From Theodoxus fluviatilis (lineage: Eukaryota > Mollusca > Gastropoda > Cycloneritida > Neritidae): 62,180 nt of DNA. Shown piece by piece: positions 48,084 to 62,060 of this stretch. Positions within the stretch are counted from its first letter, which is position 1; every line of letters starts with the position of its first letter. The stretch spans positions 1 to 62,180 of the forward strand of contig JAWQFJ010016803.1 of assembly GCA_034096865.1 (NCBI GenBank), given 5' to 3'. A program made the position numbers and the translations under genes. The notes under the pieces were generated by a model. That model had not been told where the DNA came from. It worked only from the letters and a program-made list of their open reading frames with translations, and did not search any database.

Positions 48084-48884
48084 GATTTCAGTTGACTGCT
48101 TTTAACCTGACTTGCCATTTTCAGGCTTGCTTGACGATAAGACATCCTTGTCATTTGCTTCTTAGCCTGAAGATGATTTGACTCACCACGACACCCATGC
48201 TTTTGTTGTTTTTAAAACCACTTGACCCCACCTGCTTATTTGCAACCTTCCTCCAATTCCCCGCTCTACCACTACCATCGGCCCATTCTAGTAAACTAGA
48301 GACTTCGCCTACCGGCGAACTGACTCGGGTCCACAAAATGCCATCGGCCTACCTCCGTAGTCTCCCCTCTGAGCTGTGTTTGATCAACACACGCAAACAG
48401 TCCTTCCTCATCAGCACTTTTTGCGTCTAGTCCTGAAAACTGACTCTGTTATAAGCCGCATTTATGCCGCGAACGTCGTTTAATTTTTCTTGAACATCTG
48501 TGCAGTATTGTTCTTATGTGCTGTAAATTCTAAATGCACAACGTGTGTGAAGTTTTCCGAAAGAAGCAATCTTCTACTCTTGCTTGTATGTATCAAGTTA
48601 AATGTGTGAGTGTTAATTAATGCACATGCACATATATATAGTTGTTATAATCCATAATTTCTGGTTCGTAACATTCAGTCTCGGACTCGGAGAGACTATT
48701 CGTGGAAAGAGCCAATGCAGAAGGCAACATTCTCCAAAATGCACGATGACTGTCAAAAATCATTTTGCACAACTGATTGAGTTTTTTCCCCAGCTAGAAT
48801 CGAATTCTCATTCAGGTACTCACGTAATTTGGCAACCTACATTATGACGGAAGTTTTCTGGAATTCCCTGACATGAGCACTTTT
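48084..48884. other. no gene seen
   Basis: Mixed, then AT-rich sequence with only short frames. Confidence 0.55.
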
Positions 48885-48929
48885 GGGGGGGGAGGGGGGG
48901 GGGGGGGGGGGGGAGCGGGGGGGGGGGGG
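48885..48929 (+). repeat. poly-G tract
   Basis: About 45 bp of G with three interruptions (A, then A and C). Quadruplex-forming and prone to sequencing error. Confidence 0.93.
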
Positions 48930-49048
48930 TGTTTCACAAAAGTGTTTGTTTGGATAAGGCATTCCTCCAGACCCACCCACCACAATATTTCCAGGATATG
49001 TGAAGCGGAGCGGAACTGGTCTAACGGACCGAAGATTTACAGGTTTCC

Positions 49049-49104
49049 CATTCTGAACACAGAGATATGTATACCATATCCACTAGTCTCAGCCACGCTG
49101 AATG
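49049..49104 (+). mobile_element. micro-element copy 1, 56 bp, 9-bp direct repeats
   Basis: Starts CATTCTGAACACAGAGATA, has an 18-bp centre, and ends GTCTCAGCCACGCTGAATG. CAGGTTTCC flanks it at 49040-49048 and 49105-49113. Termini CATTC/GAATG are inverted. Far too short to encode anything. A 9-bp duplication is typical of Mutator-like transposons, but that assignment is inference. Confidence 0.6.
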
Positions 49105-49113
49105 CAGGTTTCC

Positions 49114-49160
49114 CATTCCTAACACAGAGATATATCCTCTAGTCTCAGCCACGCTGAATG
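49114..49160 (+). mobile_element. micro-element copy 2, 47 bp, shares a flank with copy 1
   Basis: CATTCCTAACACAGAGATA, a 9-bp centre TATCCTCTA, then GTCTCAGCCACGCTGAATG. Flanked by CAGGTTTCC at 49105-49113 and again at 49161-49169, so copies 1 and 2 are in tandem with three equal 9-bp direct repeats. Confidence 0.6.
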
Positions 49161-50834
49161 CAGGTTTCCTTCACCTGTTGTGTCAAGTGTGGCGACTTCA
49201 GCCAAACCAACTGCGGTCGTATTGACTCGGCAAAGAACGAAGACTCGGAAAACAAGGTTCTCGTCTCGGACGCGTTTTTGGAGGAGCAATGGCCACCTTA
49301 CAAGTGTTGCTCCTTTGTCGGTTAGATTCGTATTAATCGGACACGAGCGGAACGACATGTTGCAAAACAACGTCCCTTTGTCGAGACATGGCGTCGCCAG
49401 TACGTACGCGCATGGTTGTGTTGAGGTGCACACGGTTTTCTTTGCTCCCTGATAAAGGGGTAAATCTGGAACGTTCTGCCAAATCAGCCACGTATTTTCT
49501 GTCAACTTTCACTTTCTGTATGGCAAGATAGTAAGTGTTTTTTTCTCTCTTCTAAATAAGATATTCACTGTGAGAAAATGTGACAGCAGTGGATGCCATG
49601 TCTTACGCATTTCATATACATTGGGAAGAATCACATGACGGAGTACTTGTCAAAGGAGTCGTCACTTGTTATTTTGAAACCAGGTCTCATAAACAAAGTC
49701 CCTTCTATGACGCGATGGCTGACAAGGTGTTGATGAATCTGAAAAGTCGAACAGTTTTCTATACTTATTCTAGCGCCATTCCATTTGCGTCGTAATTTGT
49801 GCCAGCAAAGCGGGTGATGTTTTTTCCAGGCCGCTGACAGTTCACTGCATGGTTCCACAGGCTTTAGACCCAGAATCACAGCGAGGGACAACTGCACAAT
49901 ACAAGGCGTTAAGCGTCCAGACAAATGGGTCATGTTAGCAAACAAGGTCTGTCAGTGTGTTCAGACCATGAGTTTTACTTCATGCCAAGATTTCCTGCAT
50001 GCACTTTGCGAATACAACCACACAGAAAGGTGTCAATCACTGATTTATTCCCATCCCCCCTTTGCTTGAAAATGTCGATTACCGAAGCACAGGGCATTGC
50101 ACACTGAAGCGGAGAATCTAACTTCTCTTTTTCTTTCTTTCCTGAAGATAAAGGTGGCATATATTGGAATTCCCTGTTGCTTCAGTGATTTCAGACAGCA
50201 CGTAACTTTTAGGATATGGGAAGTGGACCCAATTAGATTACAAGGTCGCATTCACTGGAGATTATTAGACAAATAATTCCAATGTAGTTCATTGTGAAGG
50301 ATATACGGACTGTTTAAACGTCAAACGTGTAATTGTAACCAAACAACTTCACGAGAACTCGACAAGATCTGCAGAACAATGTTTTTAATAAATCAACTGG
50401 CTGCCTATCACATACCTACTCTGTTCCAGTTCATCGCAATTTCAGGTACAATCTCACTTCTCATGGAACGTCTTCAATGGTCAGAATGCAGAGATCTACC
50501 GGTACAATTGAACGTCACAAGCCTTCTTTCCTCACGTTTTCTGTCTGCGCAGTCCGTATGTTGCACTCTTTCTGTAGCGAGAGAATACATAAGCTTGCTA
50601 ATTCAAGACTCCCTCGTCCTATGAAAATAATTGTGGAGCCAACAGCTGAGGTCGGAAATCCTGCTTTCCCATTATACGAAAGAGACTGCCGTAAATAAAG
50701 TTAATCATTCATACCTATAATTATATCGGGTCAGTTCTGTCACATCATTGACCGCACCGACAGTATTATTACTCAACACGAACCAGACGCAGAAGATCGA
50801 GCTAGCTGATATGGAGACAGGTGTAAGCACTGAC

Positions 50835-50872
50835 CATTCAGCGTGGCTGAGACTATCTCTGTGTTCAGAATG
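50835..50872 (-). mobile_element. micro-element copy 3, 38 bp, inverted, at a separate site
   Basis: On the minus strand it is CATTCTGAACACAGAGATA joined directly to GTCTCAGCCACGCTGAATG, with no centre. Its flanks are a different 9-bp direct repeat, AGCACTGAC (50826-50834 and 50873-50881). An unrelated duplication at a second site argues for true insertion. Confidence 0.65.
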
Positions 50873-51259
50873 AGCACTGACAAGCAGTAGTCAATTCACA
50901 TGAGATATTCTGCTGCTTTCGCAGACTTGGTGAATCAACAGAGGACATGTAGGCCTGTATGAGACCTACGTACAGCGGAGATCAAAATACGTTTTCCATG
51001 GAGTGCCATGTTTGTTTTCAGGCTAGAGTTCTCGGACTCCATTGTCCTCGTCTGCCACCGCTATGAAGCGTCGTGGATTCCACAGCGGCAAAAGTCAATT
51101 CAGTCATTTCGAGCTATTTTGGGTCCTGCGGTTATTTTTGTGGCCACCGATAACGGGTCCTGTCACGTTAGTGGAAAGCGAGAATTGATTCTCTAATAAG
51201 AGTGAGTGTATGTTGAACGTGGGTAGGCGATTGGGCGGTAAACAGTGTATGTTTGCGGG

Positions 51260-51409
51260 TGTGCGTGAGTGCGTGCGATGGTGCGCGCACGTGCGTGCAA
51301 GTGTGTGCGTGTGTGTGCATGTGCGCGTGGGGAGGGAGAGAGAGAGAAAGAGAGTAAGAGAGTGTGAGAGAGAGACGGACGGATGGACAGGCATGCGCAC
51401 AATATTACA

Positions 51410-51469
<60 letters not shown>

Positions 51470-51537
51470 CTTGGAGGGGGGGGGGAGGGGGGAGGGGGGG
51501 GGGGGGAGAAAGAGAAAGAGAGAGAGAGGGAGAGAGG

Positions 51538-51595
<58 letters not shown>

Positions 51596-51649
51596 GGGGG
51601 AGAGGGAGGGAGAGAGGGAGGGAGAGAGGGAGGGAGGGAGGGAGGGAGG

Positions 51650-51722
<73 letters not shown>

Positions 51723-51847
51723 AGGGAGGGAGGGAGGGAGGGAGGGAGGGAGGGAGGGAGGGAGGGAGGGAGGGAGGGAGGGAGAGAGAGAGAGAGAGAG
51801 GGATAAAGAGAAAGAGAAAGAGAGAGAGAGAGGGAGAGAGAGAGAGG

Positions 51848-51892
<45 letters not shown>

Positions 51893-51917
51893 GGACGGAC
51901 GGACAGACATGCGCACA

Positions 51918-51966
<49 letters not shown>

Positions 51967-52000
51967 ACACACACACACTCGAGCGCGCACACACACAGTC
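51260..52000. repeat. compound GT/GA/GGGA/CA microsatellite cluster
   Basis: (GT) words to 51330, (GA)n, GGAC words, ATGCGCACAATATTAC, (CA)n, G runs, long (GA)n and (GGGA)n blocks, then again GGACGGAC, ATGCGCACAATATTAC and (CA)n at 51889-51980. The GGAC/ATGCGCACAATATTAC/CA module occurs twice. Confidence 0.96.
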
Positions 52001-52627
52001 TGAACGACGCGCAGACAAATCGACAGAGCATGGAGGAAAAAAATTGTGTAAGTGAAAATAATTCATGGATAGTTATCACTGATTAGATGCAGAAAGATTT
52101 AAGGATTGCAATGAATAAACTAAGACAGAAACACGTGCACCATTGAAACTCGACGTGTGATATCAGTGGAAATCATTAGTTACTTCTAGAGCAGGGGTTT
52201 TCTGTTTATCTTTCATGGTATGGGAATGCAAATGGCCACGCTAGAAAGGAGTGAATAATGGCTGTCGTGTCGACACCTGTTTACAGCTCTTATCATTATG
52301 CGGTTGGCACTGATACGCGTCCATTTCCTCGTCCCCTGCAAATGATGTTCCATCTCTTCCGCCATCGGCTCTCCCATTACCTGTTTTTGCCCTGTGCAGG
52401 CCGGTAGAGGAACTCATTCCACTCGGACCGGAGCCATCCTCTGGTTCTTGGGGGCGAATATGGCCTTTAGTTTGGTTGGTTGTTAAGCATGAGTTGGGCT
52501 CGATATTTCCAAGTGATCAGAACGCACGGTTGGATCTGAATAATCTGACCTTGTCCCTATGCTCCTGGGAAACCTCTCTGGCTGCTTGGGGCCGCCCCTG
52601 GATGAACTACTGGAGCAGGTCCTGAAT
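52001..52627. other. no gene seen
   Basis: Unique sequence with only short frames. Confidence 0.55.
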
Positions 52628-52780
52628 GTCCAGCAGCCAGGGGTTCCAGCAGCCCGGGTTTCCAGCAGCCCGGGGTTCCAGCAGCCACGGATTCCAGCAG
52701 CCAGGGTTTCCAGCAGCCAGGGTTTCCAGCAGTCACGGATTCCAGCAGCCAGGGTTTCCAGCAGCCAGGGTTTCCAGCTG
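52628..52780. repeat. 16-bp minisatellite, about 9-10 units
   Basis: Unit GGTTTCCAGCAGCCAG with variants (ACGGATTCCAGCAGCC, CCCGGG). Just left of the large palindrome. Confidence 0.9.
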
Positions 52781-52956
52781 ATGAGGGGGCATCGAGCGGC
52801 TTTGGCTGTTAGGATACGCTACTTTTGCTACTCAGGCAATAGTTGACGTGCCTAAGATTGATGTACAACAAGAAGAGTGGGACCAAAAAAGTCTGGCGAT
52901 ACGTCATAGTAAAGCTGAAATGGTCGTTTTCACCAACATTTCCGGACACTGTACCC

Positions 52957-52988
52957 GAGGTACTCTGTCCGATCGGACAGAGTACCTC
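52957..52988. repeat. perfect 32-bp palindrome, left arm
   Basis: Half-site GAGGTACTCTGTCCGA joined directly to its exact reverse complement. No spacer, cruciform-capable. Confidence 0.95.
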
Positions 52989-53043
52989 AGTTTGAAATCT
53001 CGTCCTTACAGTCACGTGACATACCGATGATAGTGCTCAGCTC

Positions 53044-53429
53044 AGACCGCACCCGCCACTCCGCCTGACTGACTTCGCACGCCCGGGGAGTTATGCTAAG
53101 ATCCGGCCGCGTTAATGTATATGCGTTTTGTGACAAACGTCTTGCTCGGCGGTACTGTACTCCATGCACCTGAACGGTCCGCGTGATTCGGTTGTAATCT
53201 TAAGCTAAACGACGTTCCGAATGTTTCCGACTTCGACCATTTCAGCAGCGCCATTAAACGTCGTTTAGCTTAAGATTACACCCGAATCACGCGAACCGTT
53301 AAGGTGCATGGAGTACAGTACCGCCGAGCAAGACGTTTGTCACAAAACGCATATACATTAACGCGGCCGGATCTTAGCATAACTCCCCGGGCGTGCGAAG
53401 TCAGTCAGGCGGAGTTGCGGGTGCGGTCT
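53044..53429. repeat. 386-bp foldback core, copy B
   Basis: Ends AGACCGCACCCGC and GCGGGTGCGGTCT. Arms of about 170 bp are close to perfect complements (landmarks CCCGGGGAGTTATGCTAAG, GACAAACGTCTTGCTCGG, CTTAAGCTAAACGACGTT). The loop is about 40 bp (CCGAATGTTTCCGACTTCG...GCGCCATT). No clear target duplication. A deleted copy is at 34953-35201. Confidence 0.88.
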
Positions 53430-54282
53430 CGTTCTCGTTCAAATGCCGAGATTTCAAACTGAGGTACTCTGTCCGATCGAACAGAGTACCGTACTCTGTC
53501 CGATCGAACAGAGTACCTGAGGTACTCTGTCCGACCGGACAGAGTACCTCGGGTACAGTGTCCGGAAATGTTGGTGACAACGACCATTTCAGCCATAGTA
53601 AAGGCAAGCTTTCGGAGCCAAGCTCCTCCTTCAGGTCTAGTCTTTCGGAGCCAAGCTCCTCCTTCAGGTCTAGTCTTTCGTAGCCAAGCTCCTCCTTCAG
53701 GTGTAGACTTTCGGAGCCAAGCTCCTCCTTCAGGTCTAGTCTTTCGGAGCCAAGCTCCTCCTTCAGGTCTAGACTTTCGGAGCCAAGCTCCTCCTTCAGG
53801 TGTAGTCTTTCGTAGCCAAGCTCCTCCTTCAGGTCTAGACTTTCGGAGCCAAGCTCCTCCTTCAGGTCTAGTCTTTCGGAGCCAAGCTCCTCCTTCAGGT
53901 CTAGACTTTCGGAGCCAAGCTCCTCCTTCAGGTGTAGTCTTTCGGAGCCAAGCTCCTCCTTCAGGTCTAGACTTTCGGAGCCAAGCTCCTCCTTCAGGTC
54001 TAGACTTTCGGAGCCAAGCTCCTCCTTCAGGTCTAGTCTTTCGGAGCCAAGCTCCTCCTTCAGGTCTAGTCTTTCGGAGCCAAGCTCCTCCTTCAGGTCT
54101 AGTCTTTCGGAGCCAAGCTCCTTCTTCAGGCCTTTACTACGGCGTATCGTCAAATTTCTTTGGTCACCCTCCTCTTGTTGTTCAAGAATTATAGCCTGAC
54201 ACCAGCCCCTCACCTCTAAGATTGATGCTGCATCGATGGAAAGTACTTCTTCTACAATGACACGCGCAGATGAAGTATACAT
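53401..54282 (-). CDS. 293-residue frame with sixteen 11-residue repeats, doubtful gene
   Basis: ATG at 54282-54280. Residues 1-50 are non-repetitive (IVEEVLSIDAASILEV, QQEEGDQRNLTIRRSKG). Then come sixteen repeats of the type EELGSERLDLK, predicted charged helix. The tail runs through the palindromes and ends at 53401. 33 bp is 11 codons, so phase is kept and substitutions give mainly R/S, D/H and S/Y changes. The left outer arm encodes a related segment (QQEEWDQKSLAIRHSKA). It could be a transposon-associated protein or a chance frame in a repeat. No known family. Confidence 0.3.
   Translation of the reverse strand: MYTSSARVIVEEVLSIDAASILEVRGWCQAIILEQQEEGDQRNLTIRRSKGLKKELGSERLDLKEELGSERLDLKEELGSERLDLKEELGSESLDLKEELGSESLDLKEELGSERLHLKEELGSESLDLKEELGSERLDLKEELGSESLDLKEELGYERLHLKEELGSESLDLKEELGSERLDLKEELGSESLHLKEELGYERLDLKEELGSERLDLKEELGSESLPLLWLKWSLSPTFPDTVPEVLCPVGQSTSGTLFDRTEYGTLFDRTEYLSLKSRHLNENETAPATPPD
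53461..53550. repeat. three tandem palindromes in the right arm
   Basis: Three 26-32-bp near-perfect palindromes based on GGTACTCTGTCCGA, at 53461-53490, 53491-53516 and 53519-53550. The first two have GATCGAAC in place of GATCGGAC and the third GACCGGAC. The left arm holds a single perfect copy, so the unit was amplified on one side only. Confidence 0.9.
53606..54130. repeat. 33-bp minisatellite, 16 units
   Basis: Unit TCTAGTCTTTCGGAGCCAAG plus CTCCTCCTTCAGG, with T/A at one position (TAGTC/TAGAC), TCTAG/TGTAG and GGAG/GTAG variants. It lies inside the outer right arm, and its borders (AGTAAAGGC on the left, GCCTTTACT on the right) are themselves inverted. Confidence 0.95.
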
Positions 54283-54683
54283 ATCAAATTAATGTTTATC
54301 TCTTTTCGGATGTTCGATGAGCAAAAACAGTAACCTTTTCTCTTGAATAAAAAATGAAGACAATGTTAGAATTTACAGACGCAAACTACGATGAAATGTA
54401 GAATTTCAGAAAACACCACAACTGAAAAAAACACACCCGCACTTAACAATCTGCATGGTCTTTTCTGTTATCTATCAACACTCACAACTTCTTACTGTGA
54501 AAGGCTGCGTTAGCCTTTTTCGTTCTACATGGAAAAAAATGGCCGTGAAAGTGTTGTCAGAAAGGTCTAGTAACACCGGGGTTTCTTCTCAGAAAACAAG
54601 GCATTCACGTGTGCACATACACTACAGTTATTGATTCCCTTTCGAAGATATAACGAGTTTATATTTCTTGATCAACTCGATAT
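54283..54683. other. no gene seen
   Basis: AT-rich sequence without frames of interest. Confidence 0.6.
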
Positions 54684-54829
54684 CTCATCCTCATCGTTAT
54701 CATCATCCTCATTGTTATCATCATCCTAATCGTTATCATCATCCTCATCGTTATCATCATCCTCATCGTTATCATCATCCTCATTGTTATCATCATCCTC
54801 ATCGTTATCATCATCCTCATCGTTATCAT
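54684..54829. repeat. 18-bp tandem repeat, 8 units
   Basis: Unit CATCATCCTCATCGTTAT with ATTG/ATCG and one CTAAT variant, followed by a short (CAG) run. Confidence 0.95.
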
Positions 54830-55526
54830 CAGCAGCAGCAGCGGCGGCAGCAGCATTCAGTCAGCTTTAGTGACATTTTCTTGAGTAATTCAACCCCAGT
54901 TGCAGCTGTGCATTGTTCAGTAACTAGTTTTACTCCTTGCGATGGAATGTGTGGGTTGATCTGACCCATTACTAGAGACGAAGTATTGATATGCTGGACT
55001 TGTAGGGTCCAGGATATCGATATTCATGTTCAGGAGAGCATGATAATTTCATACATAAAGGATTCTTACAGCGAGGTTAGGCCTACCTCATTCGTCACAT
55101 GAAAGAGAAACCGCCGAAAAGGAGAACGGGTAAACACACCCACGTGTGGTGCAGAATAAATGCAGTCAAAACGGAAAGCTAACATGGTCATGTCCGCCGC
55201 ACTCAGGCAGACATGCGCGACATCTACAGAATGCGAGTCCTTGTTTTGAAAACGAAGCGTGGAATGGGAAGGTAATCACTCATCGAACCGCTCCCTCCCC
55301 GCCCCGTGTTCCATTATTGATCTTCGATCAATCGGAACCAGCACCGATGGAATCGAGTTACGGCAAGGAATCCATACACGCATCACTCACAATGGGAGTC
55401 GGGACGTATATCGGCCGTAGTTCGGCGGGCTTCTTGCAGTCAACAATTGTAGGCCGATCCTCGGTAGATTGGGACACAAAGAGAGCGTTGCATGGCTCCA
55501 GCAGGCGTTTTGTCTCGTCGTGTAGC
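54830..55526. other. no gene seen
   Basis: A 149-residue + frame begins at 55146 and runs into the next minisatellite. No domain. Confidence 0.5.
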
Positions 55527-55890
55527 ACTCTAGAACCACTGCTTCCCCACTCTAGCCACGCTACCCCCACTCTAGCCACGCTACCCCCACTCTAGCCACG
55601 CTACCCCCACTCTAGCCACGCTACCCCCACTCTAGAACCACTGCTTCCCCACTCTAGCCACGCTACCCCCACTCTAGCCACGCTACCCCCACTCTAGCCA
55701 CGCTACCCCCACTCTAGAACCACTGCTTCCCCACTCTAGCCACGCTACCCCCACTCTAGCCACGCTACCCCCACTCTAGCCACGCTACCCCCACTCTAGC
55801 CACGCTACCCCCACTCTAGCCACGCTACCCACACTCTAGAACCACTGCTTCCCCACTCTAGCCACGCTACCCCCACTCTAGCCAAGCTGC
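55527..55890. repeat. 20/22-bp minisatellite with higher-order structure
   Basis: Unit A (CTAGAACCACTGCTTCCCC plus ACT, 22 bp) and unit B (CTAGCCACGCTACCCCCACT, 20 bp) alternate as A-4B-A-3B-A-5B-A-2B, the last B diverging (CCAAGCTGCCCC). Confidence 0.95.
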
Positions 55891-58129
55891 CCCGTCTCCA
55901 AGGGCTTGGGCACGGACGAAACTGGCACAGAAAATGGCGTTGGTACACGCGCTTCAGTATCTGCGTCAGGGAGGTTGTGTTTTACCCTCTGTTCATTAAT
56001 TAGTTAGCAAAGTATCTCAAAAAGTTCAAAACTGATCCTGGTTAAATTTAGGGGAAGGCCAGAGTTTCACTCAATGAACAACCCAATAAATTTCGGAGGT
56101 GATCTGTTATCTCCTTTTGGAAGTACGACCAAAAAGATCAATTTCATCGCAAATCATCGAAGTTGATGACGACCAACTAGAGGTGACGTCGTCGTATACC
56201 TCGGCACTCAGAACTCGCTTTCAATAGTTTCAGCTGCTAAAATGAACCTCGTAGCGTCAGGCCTGGCTAGCAGAAAATCCTACCTGAATTAATCATACAG
56301 GGCATGGAGGAGCAGTTTCGGTTTCCTTGGTGGAGGTTTGCGCTCTCAGAGTGCTCTCTAGTTTTGTGGGTAAATTTCGATGTATAGAAAAGTTTATTCT
56401 GTTAATGAAGTTTTTAGGGTGGTGAGTATGAGTATTTAAAAAAATCATTATAGAAGGGTCCTTGTCTTGTACATTTTGAAAAAAGGTCAGCATTTAAAGT
56501 TGTCCTCCATAAAACAATATATTGTTAACAAAGAAAATACATGTAGAGAGTAAACCTAGCAACACAGACGAATAGAATGTCAACATTGAGAAAATATCTT
56601 TTGTCTTTTACATTAGCTCTTAAATCATGTATATCTTTATCCTGTGCAGCGAAACAATCCAACTTGGTATACCTACATTATTCCACTGAGAAATACTTTG
56701 TTTCGTATTAGTATTTAAAATTGTTGTCTTGGAAGTTTTGTTGCAATTATTCATGTTGATTTATATGCAGTAATTGGAGAAACAAATAAAGTACGAGAAG
56801 TCTGACCTCATTCTCACTTTTATGTAAATCTAAACATCTAAGGACTATATCGAACACGCACTTACTGCTGATGATACCGTCTCATATTTTATTCATTTTA
56901 AAAGTGACTTTAGTCACATTGTGTTTCACAACATCCGCACGATGGCAGCGTAAGTGCGTTTGTTGCCAAGTCTTCCACCGTGATTCTCCGCCATTGCTAT
57001 CCAGGGTCAGGAGAGGACTAGACAAAATGACCTGGGATAAACCCTATGTTGTTGTTATTGCTAGTGTCATGGTCATCATAATGCAAGATTACTCATGGCT
57101 AGAAATCTATATATTTTATTTCTGTCCACTATAAATAGTGCTAATGTCCATATTTTCAGCATTTCATCTGCTCCAAGGGAGACAACTTCGCTGGATAAGG
57201 AGAAAGTCTCCTCTGCCGACATGATATTTTCCACAGACTTCAAAATGACGTGTGAGAGTCTCATACCAAACTGCAGTTACGGTCAGACGGGCAACGCTGT
57301 TGTTGCACGGGCGAAGCTCGCTTCAATCTTCAAATTCATTTCGCGCTCGTGTGTTGTAATTCAACTTGTCAACGAGTAATATTCACTCCTTGAAGCTCGA
57401 ACCATTCCGCGGTTTCGTCAAATTCAGCAAGTACACTCCACGTCGTAAAGACACGAGTATTCACAAGTACGTAATTCAGAGTACCACACCTGGGATATCG
57501 ATGCATTGAAACACGACAGGATCGTAGGACACGTCGTACAAAGTTCTCACGGTGCAGTAGTTCTGTCGAATGACATTTCATACACGCTGTCAAGACGCAC
57601 GTTTGCTCGGGGGCATTTGAACGTCTGCCAGAATAGCAGCGAGTGGTTGTTAGTCGTGGTGTCGGAAACTAATGAGATTATGGCATTCAGTCAAAACTCG
57701 GTGTACCGTTACACTCCTGCATGCATTCTGTTGAATGAATAGACGCATACGACAGCGGACTGCCAAAAGAATAGGTGTGGCCAACACGACTGACAGCAAC
57801 GACTTATCTCTTTCAGCCTCTTCCGTCGTATTCATAACTGGAGGAAAATAATCGGTTGACCGAATACCGTGGCTTTTCAAAAAAAAAAGTTAGATGTAAA
57901 GCCCAAGCTACATTTGTAACGGTGTATTTCCCCGTTGAAAAGACTTGCCACATGGCAAAGAGACCAGTATTATGATAGATCTTTCAATAGTAGTTGGAGT
58001 GTGGAAATGGGTATGGTCGATATTTAATGTTAAACCGAGAACAATTTAAAGGTGTCCAATTAAACGTATTTAAAATAATACAAGTAAAAGTGTGCGACAG
58101 ATGAAATACGAAGGATCTGTGTAGGATTA
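55891..58129. other. no gene seen
   Basis: About 2.2 kb of AT-rich sequence. Frames near 57095-57880 on both strands lack domains. Confidence 0.5.

Positions 58130-61535
<3,406 letters not shown>

Positions 61536-61566
<31 letters not shown>
61536..61566 (+). repeat. 31-bp uninterrupted G run
   Basis: 31 consecutive G. Length is unreliable in most sequencing chemistries. Confidence 0.9.
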
Positions 61567-61567
<1 letters not shown>

Positions 61568-61882
61568 TCACACACACAAAAAAACCCTAGGAGCTGAGTT
61601 CGTGAAGAACGTTCAAGTATAAATATTGTCGTAGCGAAGGCATGCGATATTGCAATGAGTAGTCTATAAATCATCACGGCGACGTCATAAGTGCGTGTAT
61701 ACATGTTAAAAGGGGATCTAGGGGCCTACTAAAATGCTTTCGTGAAAATTATTTCACACCATGGGTATATTCATTTCCGACTTCATCATCAATAGAGATG
61801 ATACCATAGTAACCCCATTTCCTCCTTCATTAGTCATCCTTTGTCTCCGTAGATAAGTATTCTACATTACCCCTCCGACTTC
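61567..61882. other. no gene seen
   Basis: AT-rich unique sequence. Confidence 0.6.
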
Positions 61883-62060
61883 CCCAACAAAACAAAACAA
61901 AACAAAACAAAACAAAACAAAACAAAGCAAAGCAAAGCAAAAAAATCAAATAAAATCAAATCAAAACAAAACAAGGACAAAAACAAAAACAAAAACAAGC
62001 AGATCAAAACAAAACAAAACAAAACAAAACAAAGGAAAAATAAGCAAAACAAAATAAAAC
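61883..62060. repeat. AAAAC pentanucleotide array
   Basis: (AAAAC)n with AAAGC, AAATC and CAAAAA variants over about 175 bp. The phenylalanine-rich minus-strand frame is an artefact. Confidence 0.95.

Larger units (their letters stand above)
48930..51259. other. no gene seen apart from three very small elements
   Basis: About 2.3 kb with short, domain-free frames on both strands. Confidence 0.5.
52848..54190. repeat. large composite palindrome (outer inverted repeat with nested foldback and minisatellite)
   Basis: The outer left arm (about 52848-52998: CAACAAGAAGAG, GCGATACG, GCTGAAATGGTCG, ACATTTCCGGACACTG, a palindrome, CAGTTTGAAATCTCG) is complemented by a right arm in two pieces, 53450-53597 and 54131-54190. 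Between the arms sits the 386-bp foldback 53044-53429. The right arm is split by a 33-bp minisatellite and has three copies of the palindrome where the left has one. The outermost part of the arms is clearly more diverged than the inner part. No transposase is seen. Likely a non-autonomous foldback-type mobile element or a nest of them. Confidence 0.75.
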
